Assembly (NCBI RefSeq): GCF_006228125.1
Contig: NZ_VDFY01000135.1
Coordinates: forward strand, 24,594 to 88,593
Source: Micromonospora orduensis
Lineage (GTDB): Bacteria > Actinomycetota > Actinomycetes > Mycobacteriales > Micromonosporaceae
Direction of reading: 5' to 3'
DNA: 64,000 nt
Position 1 is the stretch's first letter; each line of letters opens with the position of its first letter. Below the pieces are notes generated by a model that had not been told where the DNA came from, ran no database searches, and saw only the letters and a list, made by a program, of their open reading frames with translations. A program made the position numbers and the translations under genes. Positions 32,745 to 39,586 of the stretch are shown piece after piece.

Positions 32745-32754
32745 GCTGGCCGCC

Positions 32755-33000
32755 GTGCTGATCTGGATCGTGCTCGCGGTGGTGCTGCTCCCGCTCGTGG
32801 CGTTGGCGCTTGCCGTGCGCCCGGTGCTGGCCCGGCTGCCCCGGCTGCGCCGCGCCGCCGTGGCGTTGCAGCGGCGGGCCGCCGAGGCCGAGACGCTGCG
32901 GGAGTCCGCCGAGGCGTTGCAGGCGCGCGCCGAGGGGGTCCAGCGGCAGCTCGACACCGCGCAGCAGCGACTCGCGGTGATCAAGGCCAAGCGCGGCTGA
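32755..33000 (+). CDS. Small membrane-anchored coiled-coil protein
   Basis: An 81-residue protein with one N-terminal membrane helix (about 2-25) and a strongly helical, Ala/Arg/Gln/Glu-rich remainder (about 33-78) that should form a coiled coil. GTG 32755 is seven bases after TAGGCT (32742-32747), whose first three bases are the pafC stop. No family is recognised. Similar small proteins between pafC and tatA may occur in related genomes, but I cannot confirm it. Confidence 0.7.
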   Translation: MLIWIVLAVVLLPLVALALAVRPVLARLPRLRRAAVALQRRAAEAETLRESAEALQARAEGVQRQLDTAQQRLAVIKAKRG

Positions 33001-33108
33001 CGGCGCGGGAGGCCAGCGCGGTTGACGGATCATCGCGCGTTGGTCAAGACTTCACCGGCCGGGCCGGACCACCACCACCCGGCGGGTGGCATCGGGCCGA
33101 TCCGCACG

Positions 33109-33151
33109 TACGATGGGCTGCGTACCACCCTCGGACACAGAGCGACTGGAG
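33109..33151 (+). promoter_or_regulatory. tatA promoter and ribosome site
   Basis: TACGAT (33109-33114) is a plausible -10 box, and GGAG (33148-33151) is a plausible ribosome site six bases before the tatA ATG. Confidence 0.4.
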
Positions 33152-33157
33152 CTTCTC

Positions 33158-33469
33158 ATGGGTGCCCTCAAGCCGTGGCACATCGCAGTTCTCGTGGTTG
33201 TGCTGATCCTGCTCTTCGGTGCGAAGCGGCTCCCTGACGCGGCCCGCTCGCTCGGCCGTTCGCTGCGGATCATCAAGGCCGAGACCAAGAGCCTGCAGGA
33301 CGACGACCGCGACCTCGCCGAGAAGGCCGACGCGCAGGCCGGCTACCAGCCGCTGCCGCCGCACGCCGGGCAGCAGGCGCCGTACGCCGGGCAGCCGCAG
33401 CAGGCGCCGTACCAGGCCCCGCCGCAGCAGCCGGTCGTCGACCCGGTGCACCGCGTCCGCGACAACTGA
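33158..33469 (+). CDS. tatA: Sec-independent translocase component TatA
   Basis: A 103-residue pore-forming part of the twin-arginine translocase. It has a short N-terminal membrane helix (about 6-22, [19 protein letters not shown]), the conserved [14 protein letters not shown] hinge, an amphipathic helix to about 45, and a long Gln/Pro-rich tail with repeated YAGQPQQ-like units. It is followed by tatC after 18 bases; a tatB gene is not in the window. The Tat system may export the GH95 enzyme encoded at 60231. Confidence 0.95.
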   Translation: MGALKPWHIAVLVVVLILLFGAKRLPDAARSLGRSLRIIKAETKSLQDDDRDLAEKADAQAGYQPLPPHAGQQAPYAGQPQQAPYQAPPQQPVVDPVHRVRDN

Positions 33470-33487
33470 CCGAAGGGCCCGAGTCCC

Positions 33488-34438
33488 GTGGCCTTCGCCC
33501 TGCGTAAACGCGGCCCGAGCAGTTTCGAGCGGGCCGCCGACGGTTCGATGACGCTCATCGAGCATGTCCGCGAGCTGCGCAACCGTCTCTTCCGCGCGTC
33601 CGTGGCGATCCTGATCGGCTTCGGCCTCGGCATCTGGCTGGCCAAGCCGGTGCTGCACCTGCTCCAGCAGCCCTACTGTGACCTGCCCCAGGCCCGGATC
33701 GTCAACGGCAAGTGCGAGTTCGTGCAGCTCGGCCCGGCCGACCTGTTCCTGCTCAACCTGAAGGTCGCGCTCTGGGTCGGGTTGATCGTCGCCGCGCCGG
33801 TCTGGCTCTACCAGCTGTGGGCGTTCATCGCGCCGGGCCTGCACCGGCACGAGCGGCGGTACGCGTACTTCTTCACCGCCCTGGCCGCGCCGCTGTTCGC
33901 GGCCGGCGCGGTGCTGGCGTACTTCGTCACGGCCAAGGGCCTGGAGTTCCTGCTCAGCATCTCGGACAGCGAGATCAGCACGACACTGGAGATCACCAAG
34001 TACATCTCCTTCGTCACCAACCTGATCCTGCTGTTCGGTGTGGCGTTCGAGTTCCCGTTGATCGTGCTGATGCTCAACTTCGTGGGCATCGCCAGCGCGA
34101 AGCGGCTGCTCAGCTGGTGGCGTGTGGCGATCTTCGTGTTCTTCGCGTTCTCCGCGGTGGTCACCCCCACCCCGGACCCGTTCGGGATGACCGCCCTGGC
34201 GATCTGCCTGTCGGCGCTCTACTTCGGCGCGGTGGGCATCGCGTTCCTCAACGACCGGCGGCGGGGGCGCGGCAAGGAGATCTACGCCGGCATCGACGAC
34301 GACGAGGTGTCGCCGCTGGAGTACGACGCGGATCCGGTGGTGGCCGGGCAGCGGGTCGACGCGACCGCGCCGATCGGTGTTCCCGAGCCGATCGCCAAGC
34401 CGGCGCCGATCGAGCGCCGGTACGACGACATGACCTGA
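33488..34438 (+). CDS. tatC: Sec-independent translocase component TatC
   Basis: A 316-residue receptor subunit of the Tat translocase with six membrane helices. The signal-peptide-binding N-terminus is MTLIEHVRELRNRLFRAS. Family-typical are the FIAPGLHRHERRY loop, EFPLIVLMLNF and SAVVTPTPDPFGM. After residue 250 there is an acidic and proline-rich cytosolic tail of over 60 residues, as in other actinobacteria. The start is GTG 33488. It follows tatA closely and ends 24 bases before a strong hairpin. Confidence 0.95.
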   Translation: MAFALRKRGPSSFERAADGSMTLIEHVRELRNRLFRASVAILIGFGLGIWLAKPVLHLLQQPYCDLPQARIVNGKCEFVQLGPADLFLLNLKVALWVGLIVAAPVWLYQLWAFIAPGLHRHERRYAYFFTALAAPLFAAGAVLAYFVTAKGLEFLLSISDSEISTTLEITKYISFVTNLILLFGVAFEFPLIVLMLNFVGIASAKRLLSWWRVAIFVFFAFSAVVTPTPDPFGMTALAICLSALYFGAVGIAFLNDRRRGRGKEIYAGIDDDEVSPLEYDADPVVAGQRVDATAPIGVPEPIAKPAPIERRYDDMT

Positions 34439-34462
34439 CGGCCCCCGCGCCGCCCGTCCACC

Positions 34463-34493
34463 GACGCCGTCCCCGCCTGCCGGGGGCGGCGTC
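34463..34493 (+). terminator. Terminator after tatC
   Basis: A 13-bp stem with one G-U pair and a 5-base loop (arms 34463-34475 and 34481-34493) directly follows tatC. Confidence 0.7.
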
Positions 34494-34584
34494 GTCGCGT
34501 CACTGCGAGCGCCGGCGGCGGGACCGGTCGTGACGGTGCCCGCCCCCGGTGAACGGCGGATGTCCGACCGGTACGGTGCTGCCC

Positions 34585-35499
34585 GTGACCACAGACGATC
34601 ACCTGCCCGGCCCGGTCGCCGTGCTCACCAATCCGTCCGCGGGGCGGGGACGCCACCGCGCCCTGCTGCCCCGGTTGCTGGACGGGTTGGCCGCCGCCGG
34701 CCGGCCGGTCCGGCTGCTGTCCGCGTCCAGCCCTCTCGAGGCGGAGGCGGCGTGCCGTGCCGCGGTCGTCGAGGGCGCCGGTGCGCTCGTCGCGGTCGGC
34801 GGCGACGGCACCGTGCACCGGGCGGTGCAGGCGGTCGCCGGCACCGACGTGCCGTTCGGTCCGGTGCCGGCGGGCACCGGCAACGACTTCGCGCTGGACA
34901 CCGGCTTCCCGGCGGATCCGCTCGCGGCGGTCGCGGTGATCGCCGACGCGCTGCGTTCCGGCCGCAGCCGCGCGGTCGACCTGGCCCGGATGACCGACAC
35001 CGACGGCGTCGAACGCTGGTACGGGGCGGTCCTCGCGGCCGGGTTCGACGCGATCGTCAACGAGCGGGCCAACCGGATGCGCTGGCCGCGCGGCCCCCGC
35101 CGGTACGATCTGGCGATCGTGGTCGAGCTGGCCCGGCTGCGGCCCCGCCGGTACACGCTGCGCCTCGACGGGGTGCCGCACGAGCTGGACGCGGTGCTGG
35201 TGGCGGTGGGCAACTGCCCCACGTACGGCGGCGGTATGCGGATCTGTCCCGACGCCGACCCGACCGACGGGCTGCTCGACGTGGTGGTGGCGGGGCGGGT
35301 CAACCGGCGGACCCTGATCCGGGTGAAGCCGCGCATCTACCAGGGCACCCACGTCAGTCATCCGCTGGTGACCAGCTACCGGGCCCGGACTGTGGAGTTG
35401 ACCGCCGACGGCATCACCACCTACGCCGACGGGGAGCGTTCCCTGACCCTGCCGGTGACGATCAGCGCCGTGCCGGGCGCCCTGCGGCTGCTGCGCTGA
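34585..35499 (+). CDS. Diacylglycerol/sphingosine kinase family protein
   Basis: A 304-residue lipid kinase of the DAGK catalytic fold, probably phosphorylating diacylglycerol or another lipid alcohol at the membrane. The N-terminal VAVLTNPSAGRGRH, the nucleotide motif ALVAVGGDGTVHRAV and PVPAGTGNDFALDTGFP are diagnostic. C-terminal VGNCPTYGGGMRICPDADPTDGLLDV is also family-typical. GTG 34585 is seven bases after TACGGT (34572-34577), so the transcript is likely leaderless; an earlier in-frame codon would lie upstream of that box. Its 3' end overlaps the convergent EamA gene by 38 bases. Confidence 0.92.
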   Translation: MTTDDHLPGPVAVLTNPSAGRGRHRALLPRLLDGLAAAGRPVRLLSASSPLEAEAACRAAVVEGAGALVAVGGDGTVHRAVQAVAGTDVPFGPVPAGTGNDFALDTGFPADPLAAVAVIADALRSGRSRAVDLARMTDTDGVERWYGAVLAAGFDAIVNERANRMRWPRGPRRYDLAIVVELARLRPRRYTLRLDGVPHELDAVLVAVGNCPTYGGGMRICPDADPTDGLLDVVVAGRVNRRTLIRVKPRIYQGTHVSHPLVTSYRARTVELTADGITTYADGERSLTLPVTISAVPGALRLLR

Positions 35500-36373
35500 C
35501 CCGTACCGCCCCGATGCTTGCCGCGATGACCAGCACGACGGCGGCGCATTCCAGCAGGGTCAACGCCTGGCGCAGCACCAGCCATCCGGCGAGGGTGGCG
35601 ATGGCCGGGCCGAGGCTCATCAGCACCGCGAAGGTGGCGGTGGGCATCCGCCGCAGCGCCAGCAGCTCCAGCGTGTACGGCAGGCCCGAGGCGAGCACCG
35701 CGAGGGCCGTGCCGAGCGCCAGCACCGTCGGGTCGAGCAGCACGGCGCCGCCGTCGACGATGCCCAGGGGCAGGGTGACCAGCGCGGCGACGGTAAGCGC
35801 CAGGGCCAGCCCGTCCGCGCCCGGGAACCGGCCGCCGACCCGGGCGCTGAGCACGATGTACGCGGCCCACATCGCGCCCGCGCCGAACGCGAACGCCACC
35901 CCGGCCGGGTTGAGCCGGTCGAAGCCGCCCTGGCCGAGCAGCGCCACCCCGGCCAGCGCCAGCCCCGCCCAGCACCAGCTGGCCAGCCGGCGGGCGGTGA
36001 ACACCGACAGCGCCAGCGGGCCGAGCACCTCCAGGGTCACCGCCGGACCCAGCGGGATCCGCTCGATGGCCTGGTAGAACAGCGAGTTCATGCCGGCCAG
36101 CGCCAGCCCGAACGCGCCTGCCGCGACCCAGGCCGACCGGTCGTACCCGCGCAGGCGGGGCCGGCACACGACGAGCAGCAGCACCGCCGAGATCGTTAGT
36201 CGCAGGGTCACCGCCCCGGCCACCCCGGTTCGCGGGAAGATCAACGCGGCGACGGCGGAGCCGAACTGCACCGACAGCGCCCCGCCGAGCACCAGCCCCA
36301 CGGCGGCGACGCCACCGCGGCGCTCCGGTGGCGCGGTGGCCGGGTTCGGCGCGGGCAGCAGGGTCTCCGTCAC
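35462..36373 (-). CDS. EamA/RhtA-type transporter
   Basis: A 303-residue drug/metabolite transporter with ten membrane helices in two EamA repeats, resembling the RhtA threonine/homoserine exporter. Visible features are NSLFYQAIERIPLGPAVTLE in the first repeat and PYTLELLALRRMPTATFAVL in the second. GTG 36373 is chosen because TAGCGT (36381-36386, minus) lies seven bases upstream; GTG 36379 would sit almost on the box. The substrate is unknown. The last 38 bases overlap the lipid-kinase gene on the other strand. Confidence 0.88.
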   Translation of the reverse strand: MTETLLPAPNPATAPPERRGGVAAVGLVLGGALSVQFGSAVAALIFPRTGVAGAVTLRLTISAVLLLVVCRPRLRGYDRSAWVAAGAFGLALAGMNSLFYQAIERIPLGPAVTLEVLGPLALSVFTARRLASWCWAGLALAGVALLGQGGFDRLNPAGVAFAFGAGAMWAAYIVLSARVGGRFPGADGLALALTVAALVTLPLGIVDGGAVLLDPTVLALGTALAVLASGLPYTLELLALRRMPTATFAVLMSLGPAIATLAGWLVLRQALTLLECAAVVLVIAASIGAVRVSAAAAGRPARR

Positions 36374-36698
36374 GAGCACGACGCTAGGCGGTCAGTCCGC
36401 AGGGCTCTTCGGCGGTGTCGACCGTCGGAGGAACGCGAGCCGCGTCGCCCGGCTGGTGGCGAGCGGCTCGCGCTTCGGGGATACGAGAGCGTCGATGGCG
36501 AGCTATCCTGCTCGGACCGGTATTGATCCACAGTTGGGAGCTGGTATGCGCCTCGCCATGGTCACGGTCTCCGCTTCGCCGCGAGGGCACGCCCGGCACT
36601 GATCGGGCGCCGCCGGAGATGACCTCCGGTGGTCTGGTGCTCCTCGCCGCGGAGCGGTCCCACGACGACCGTTTCCTTCCCTGGCTCGAGGAGCTCTT
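36374..36698. other. Intergenic region with an orphan start signal
   Basis: This 325-base gap holds the EamA promoter and a complete-looking plus-strand start: TATCCT (36504-36509), GGGAG (36536-36540) and ATG 36546. That start opens only 18 codons (MRLAMVTVSASPRGHARH, stop at 36602). The first twelve residues look like the beginning of a GT4 glycosyltransferase, so this may be a gene remnant or a leader peptide. No other feature is clear. Confidence 0.35.
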
Positions 36699-37907
36699 TT
36701 GCGTACCCCTGTATCCGCGCGTCTGGGCGCGGACTTCACCAGACTGTGGACCGCTGCGGCGGTGTCCAACGTCGGCGACGGTGTCACCATGGCCGCCGGC
36801 CCGCTGCTGGTCGCCTCCGTCAGCGACAACCCGGCCCTCATCGCCGGCGCCGTCTTCGCGCAGCAACTGCCCTGGCTGCTGTTCGCCCTGATCAGCGGCG
36901 CCTACGTCGACCGGCTCGACCGGCGCCGTCTGGTCGTGGTCGTCAACCTGGCCCGCGCCGCGGCCCTGGCGGCGTTGTCGATGACCATCGCGACCGGAAC
37001 CGTCTCGGTGGCCGTCATCTTCGCGGTGCTCTTCCTGCTGGGTACGGGCGAAACCCTCGCGGACACCGCGCTGGGTGCCCTGCTCCCGGCGGTGGTCGCC
37101 CCGGGGGAACTTCCGCGCGCCAACGCTCGGCTCTACGCGAGCTTCACCATCGGTAACCAGTTCGTCGCGAAGCCGCTGGGCGCGTGGTTGTTCGTCGTCG
37201 CGGCGGCGGTGCCGTTCGGGGTCGACGCGCTCACCTTCGCGACGTCCGCAGCGCTGATCGCGGGCATCCGGCGAGTCCCCGTCGTTGGCGATCCGCCTCG
37301 GCGGGCCTCGCTTCGTGCCGAGGTCGCCTCCGGCGTGCGGTGGTTGTGGCGGCACCGACTGCTGCGGACCCTCGCCGTGAGTATGGGGCTGGGCAACATC
37401 GCGTTCGGTGCCGCGTTCGCCGTGTTCGTGCTCTACTGCCGGGAGCGCCTGGGCGTATCCGCCGTCGGCTACGGCTTTCTGTTGTCCGCGTTCGCGGTCG
37501 GCGGCCTGGTCGGCACCGCGGTCGCCACGATGCTCACGCGCGCGCTCGGCAACGCCACCGTGTTGCGTGCCGGCCTGGTGATCGAGGTCGTGACGCACGT
37601 GTGCCTCGCGACCACGACGAAACCCTGGGTCGCCGCCGTCGTCCTGGTCGTGTTCAGCATCCATGCAATGGTCTGGGGCGTCACCGTCACCTCGGTCCGG
37701 CAACGGGTCGTGCCTGCGCACCTGCGCGGCCGGGTCGGCAGCGTGTACGCATTGCTGGATCTCGGCGGCGCGGCGCTGGGTTCGCTCCTCGGCGGCCTGT
37801 TCGCCAGCGCCTGGGAGATCACCACACCGTTCTGGATCGCCGCCGTCGCGATGGCGGCGATCGCCGCTCTCGCCTGGCGTCCCCTGCGCGAGGCAGGGTC
37901 CGCTTGA
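36699..37907 (+). CDS. MFS transporter (enterobactin exporter/EntS-like)
   Basis: A 402-residue major-facilitator protein with twelve membrane helices. FTRLWTAAAVSNVGDGVTMAAGPLL, the loop YVDRLDRRRLV and the second-half VPAHLRGRVGSVYALLDLGG are typical of EntS/MFS_3-type exporters. It starts at TTG 36699, with GAGGAG five bases before it; no ATG or GTG in this frame fits. Codons such as GCG-GTG mixed with TTG and GCA make its base use slightly less extreme than its neighbours. The substrate is unknown, and no biosynthetic genes are adjacent. Confidence 0.88.
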   Translation: MRTPVSARLGADFTRLWTAAAVSNVGDGVTMAAGPLLVASVSDNPALIAGAVFAQQLPWLLFALISGAYVDRLDRRRLVVVVNLARAAALAALSMTIATGTVSVAVIFAVLFLLGTGETLADTALGALLPAVVAPGELPRANARLYASFTIGNQFVAKPLGAWLFVVAAAVPFGVDALTFATSAALIAGIRRVPVVGDPPRRASLRAEVASGVRWLWRHRLLRTLAVSMGLGNIAFGAAFAVFVLYCRERLGVSAVGYGFLLSAFAVGGLVGTAVATMLTRALGNATVLRAGLVIEVVTHVCLATTTKPWVAAVVLVVFSIHAMVWGVTVTSVRQRVVPAHLRGRVGSVYALLDLGGAALGSLLGGLFASAWEITTPFWIAAVAMAAIAALAWRPLREAGSA

Positions 37908-38031
37908 GCGGTGGCCCCGGCTCCGGGCGGTGCTGTTCGGCCGTTCGGAGCCGGGGCCGGGCGCGGGTACCGCAACGCCGACCGGCCGTAGGTGTTCGCC
38001 AACGCGGTGCTACCGGCGTACGGTCTCGGGT

Positions 38032-38328
38032 ATGACCAGCGCGATGCGGAAGCTGTCCATCTCCGTCCCACCCGACGTGGCGGAGCGCCTGGAGCACGAG
38101 TCCAACGCCAGCGCGTACATCACCCAGGCCGTCCGGGACCGGATGCGTCTGGATGCCCTGGACGCGGAGCTGGCCCACCAGGGCATCCAGATCACCGAGC
38201 AGGGTGTGGCCGAGGCGCGCGCCCGTCGTGCCGCCGTCGAGGCCGACTGGTCGCCGGAGCGCCGGAATGCGCTGTGTGAGCGGGCACGCCAACACATGCT
38301 GGACACCGCCGACCAGCCGGGCGCGTGA
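38032..38328 (+). CDS. Antitoxin of a VapBC-like pair
   Basis: A 98-residue protein beginning with a likely ribbon-helix-helix domain (RKLSISVPPDVAERLEHE, about 5-45) and ending in a charged helical tail that would block the toxin. The TACGGT box (38019-38024) stands seven bases before the ATG, so the message is probably leaderless. It overlaps the PIN-domain gene by four bases (GTGA), the classic antitoxin-first layout. Such antitoxins usually repress their own promoter. Confidence 0.82.
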   Translation: MTSAMRKLSISVPPDVAERLEHESNASAYITQAVRDRMRLDALDAELAHQGIQITEQGVAEARARRAAVEADWSPERRNALCERARQHMLDTADQPGA

Positions 38329-38723
38329 GCGCCGCGGACGACCGGCCGGTTCGGCTCGTGCTGGATCGGTCGGCGCTGCTGGCTTATCTGGCGGGGTCGG
38401 TGCATGTCGGGGAGCCGCTGCACGAGGTCATCCAGGACCGCAACAGGTTCGGTGTCACCGCCGTGACCGCGGCGGAGGCCCTGGCGCTCGTCAGCGACCC
38501 GAAGGACCGGGCGACCCTGCACCGGCTGCTGACCCTGGACGCCTGTGCGGTGCTCTCCACCGAAGGGCGCTCCTGGCACGAGCTCAGCTACTGGCGTACG
38601 GTGACCGGCCGCGTCGACCTGGCGAGCACGGTGCTGGCCGTCCTCGAACACGATGCCTCGATCCTGACCGGCGAGGACCGGTACGGCGACGGCGAGCTAC
38701 CGGTGATCCACATCCCGAACTGA
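38325..38723 (+). CDS. PIN-domain ribonuclease toxin (VapC-like)
   Basis: A 132-residue PIN-fold protein, predicted to cut RNA when free of its antitoxin. Acidic residues that would bind Mg2+ are Asp14 (LVLDRSALLAYL), Glu51 (VTAAEALAL), Asp99 and Asp118 (LTGEDRYGD). The GTG start lies within the antitoxin stop. The target RNA is unknown. The pair sits alone between transport and HAD genes with no sign of a surrounding mobile element. Confidence 0.84.
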   Translation: MSAADDRPVRLVLDRSALLAYLAGSVHVGEPLHEVIQDRNRFGVTAVTAAEALALVSDPKDRATLHRLLTLDACAVLSTEGRSWHELSYWRTVTGRVDLASTVLAVLEHDASILTGEDRYGDGELPVIHIPN

Positions 38724-38732
38724 CCGCGCAGG

Positions 38733-39500
38733 TCAGGCCGGCAGAGCCAGATCCAGGACGGCGCCCAGCCCGTTCTCCCGGCCCGGCTCGGCGGACGGCA
38801 GGACCAGCACCGCGCAGCCGGCGGCCACCGCGCCCGCGTCCGCCGGGGTGTCGCCCACCATCAGGGTCTGCTCGGGCTCGACGCCGAGCATCCCGCAGGC
38901 CCGCCAGAAGATCGCCGGGTCGGGTTTGCAGCGCCCGACCTCGTACGACAGGACGAACGCGTCGACGAGGTCGGTCAGCCCCCAGGTGTCGAAATGCGGC
39001 CGCAGGTCGAAGCCGATGTTGCTGACCACGCCCACCCGCACCCCGGCGTCGCGTAGCGCGCTAAGCGTGGGGGCGGTGTCCGGGTACGGCAGCCAGCCGT
39101 CGGCGGTCAGCAGCCGCTCGTAGAGCGCGTCGGCGAAGCCCTCGATGCCCGCGTCGACGGTCTCGGCGAGCCCGGTGTACGCGCCCCGGTGGGCGTGCTG
39201 GTAGAGGTCCCGGTCGGCCCACAACTCGGCGAGCCGGGGCGGCACCCGCGCCGGCAGCGGCCCGCCCGCGCGCCCGGCGGTCAGCAGCCGGTCGGCCAGC
39301 GAGGTGGCGCGGACCCGGTCCAGGGTGACCCCGCAGGCCGCGGCGGCCTCCAGCACCCACCGCCGCGGCTCCTCGACCTGGGCGAGGGTGCCGTGGAAGT
39401 CGAAGAGCACCGCCTTGACGGGCCGTCGGGACGCTCGCGGGGCGGCGGCCTCGGCGCTGCCCTGCGGACGGGTCTGGGGCGGTTCGGCATGGTCCGGCAC
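38733..39500 (-). CDS. HAD-superfamily hydrolase with altered motif I
   Basis: A 255-residue HAD protein with a helical cap. Motif I reads VLFDFHGTL: nucleophile Asp34 is present but position +2, normally the acid/base Asp, is His36. The other motifs are intact: VVSNIGFD (motif II), CKPDPAIF (motif III) and MVGDTPADAG (motif IV). The change may lower phosphatase activity or shift the reaction, as in dehalogenases and phosphonatases where this site also differs. GTG 39500 is seven bases from TAGGGT (39508-39513, minus). It diverges from helY. Confidence 0.87.
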   Translation of the reverse strand: MPDHAEPPQTRPQGSAEAAAPRASRRPVKAVLFDFHGTLAQVEEPRRWVLEAAAACGVTLDRVRATSLADRLLTAGRAGGPLPARVPPRLAELWADRDLYQHAHRGAYTGLAETVDAGIEGFADALYERLLTADGWLPYPDTAPTLSALRDAGVRVGVVSNIGFDLRPHFDTWGLTDLVDAFVLSYEVGRCKPDPAIFWRACGMLGVEPEQTLMVGDTPADAGAVAAGCAVLVLPSAEPGRENGLGAVLDLALPA

Positions 39501-39586
39501 GCCGTGCACCCTACCGACCCCCGCCGACGGCCCCGCCGCACGGCCTTGTGGGGTGCGCCGTCCCGGCACGCACTAATCTTGGTGCC
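39501..39586. promoter_or_regulatory. Divergent promoter region of HAD and helY genes
   Basis: Opposed boxes TAGGGT (39508-39513, minus) and TAATCT (39574-39579, plus) each lie seven bases before a start codon. No leader is predicted on either side. Confidence 0.55.

Noticed and set aside
36618..36891. A frame starting MTSGGLVLLAAERSH
   Set aside because: It runs on into the MFS gene in another frame, and the transporter is the clear coding frame there.
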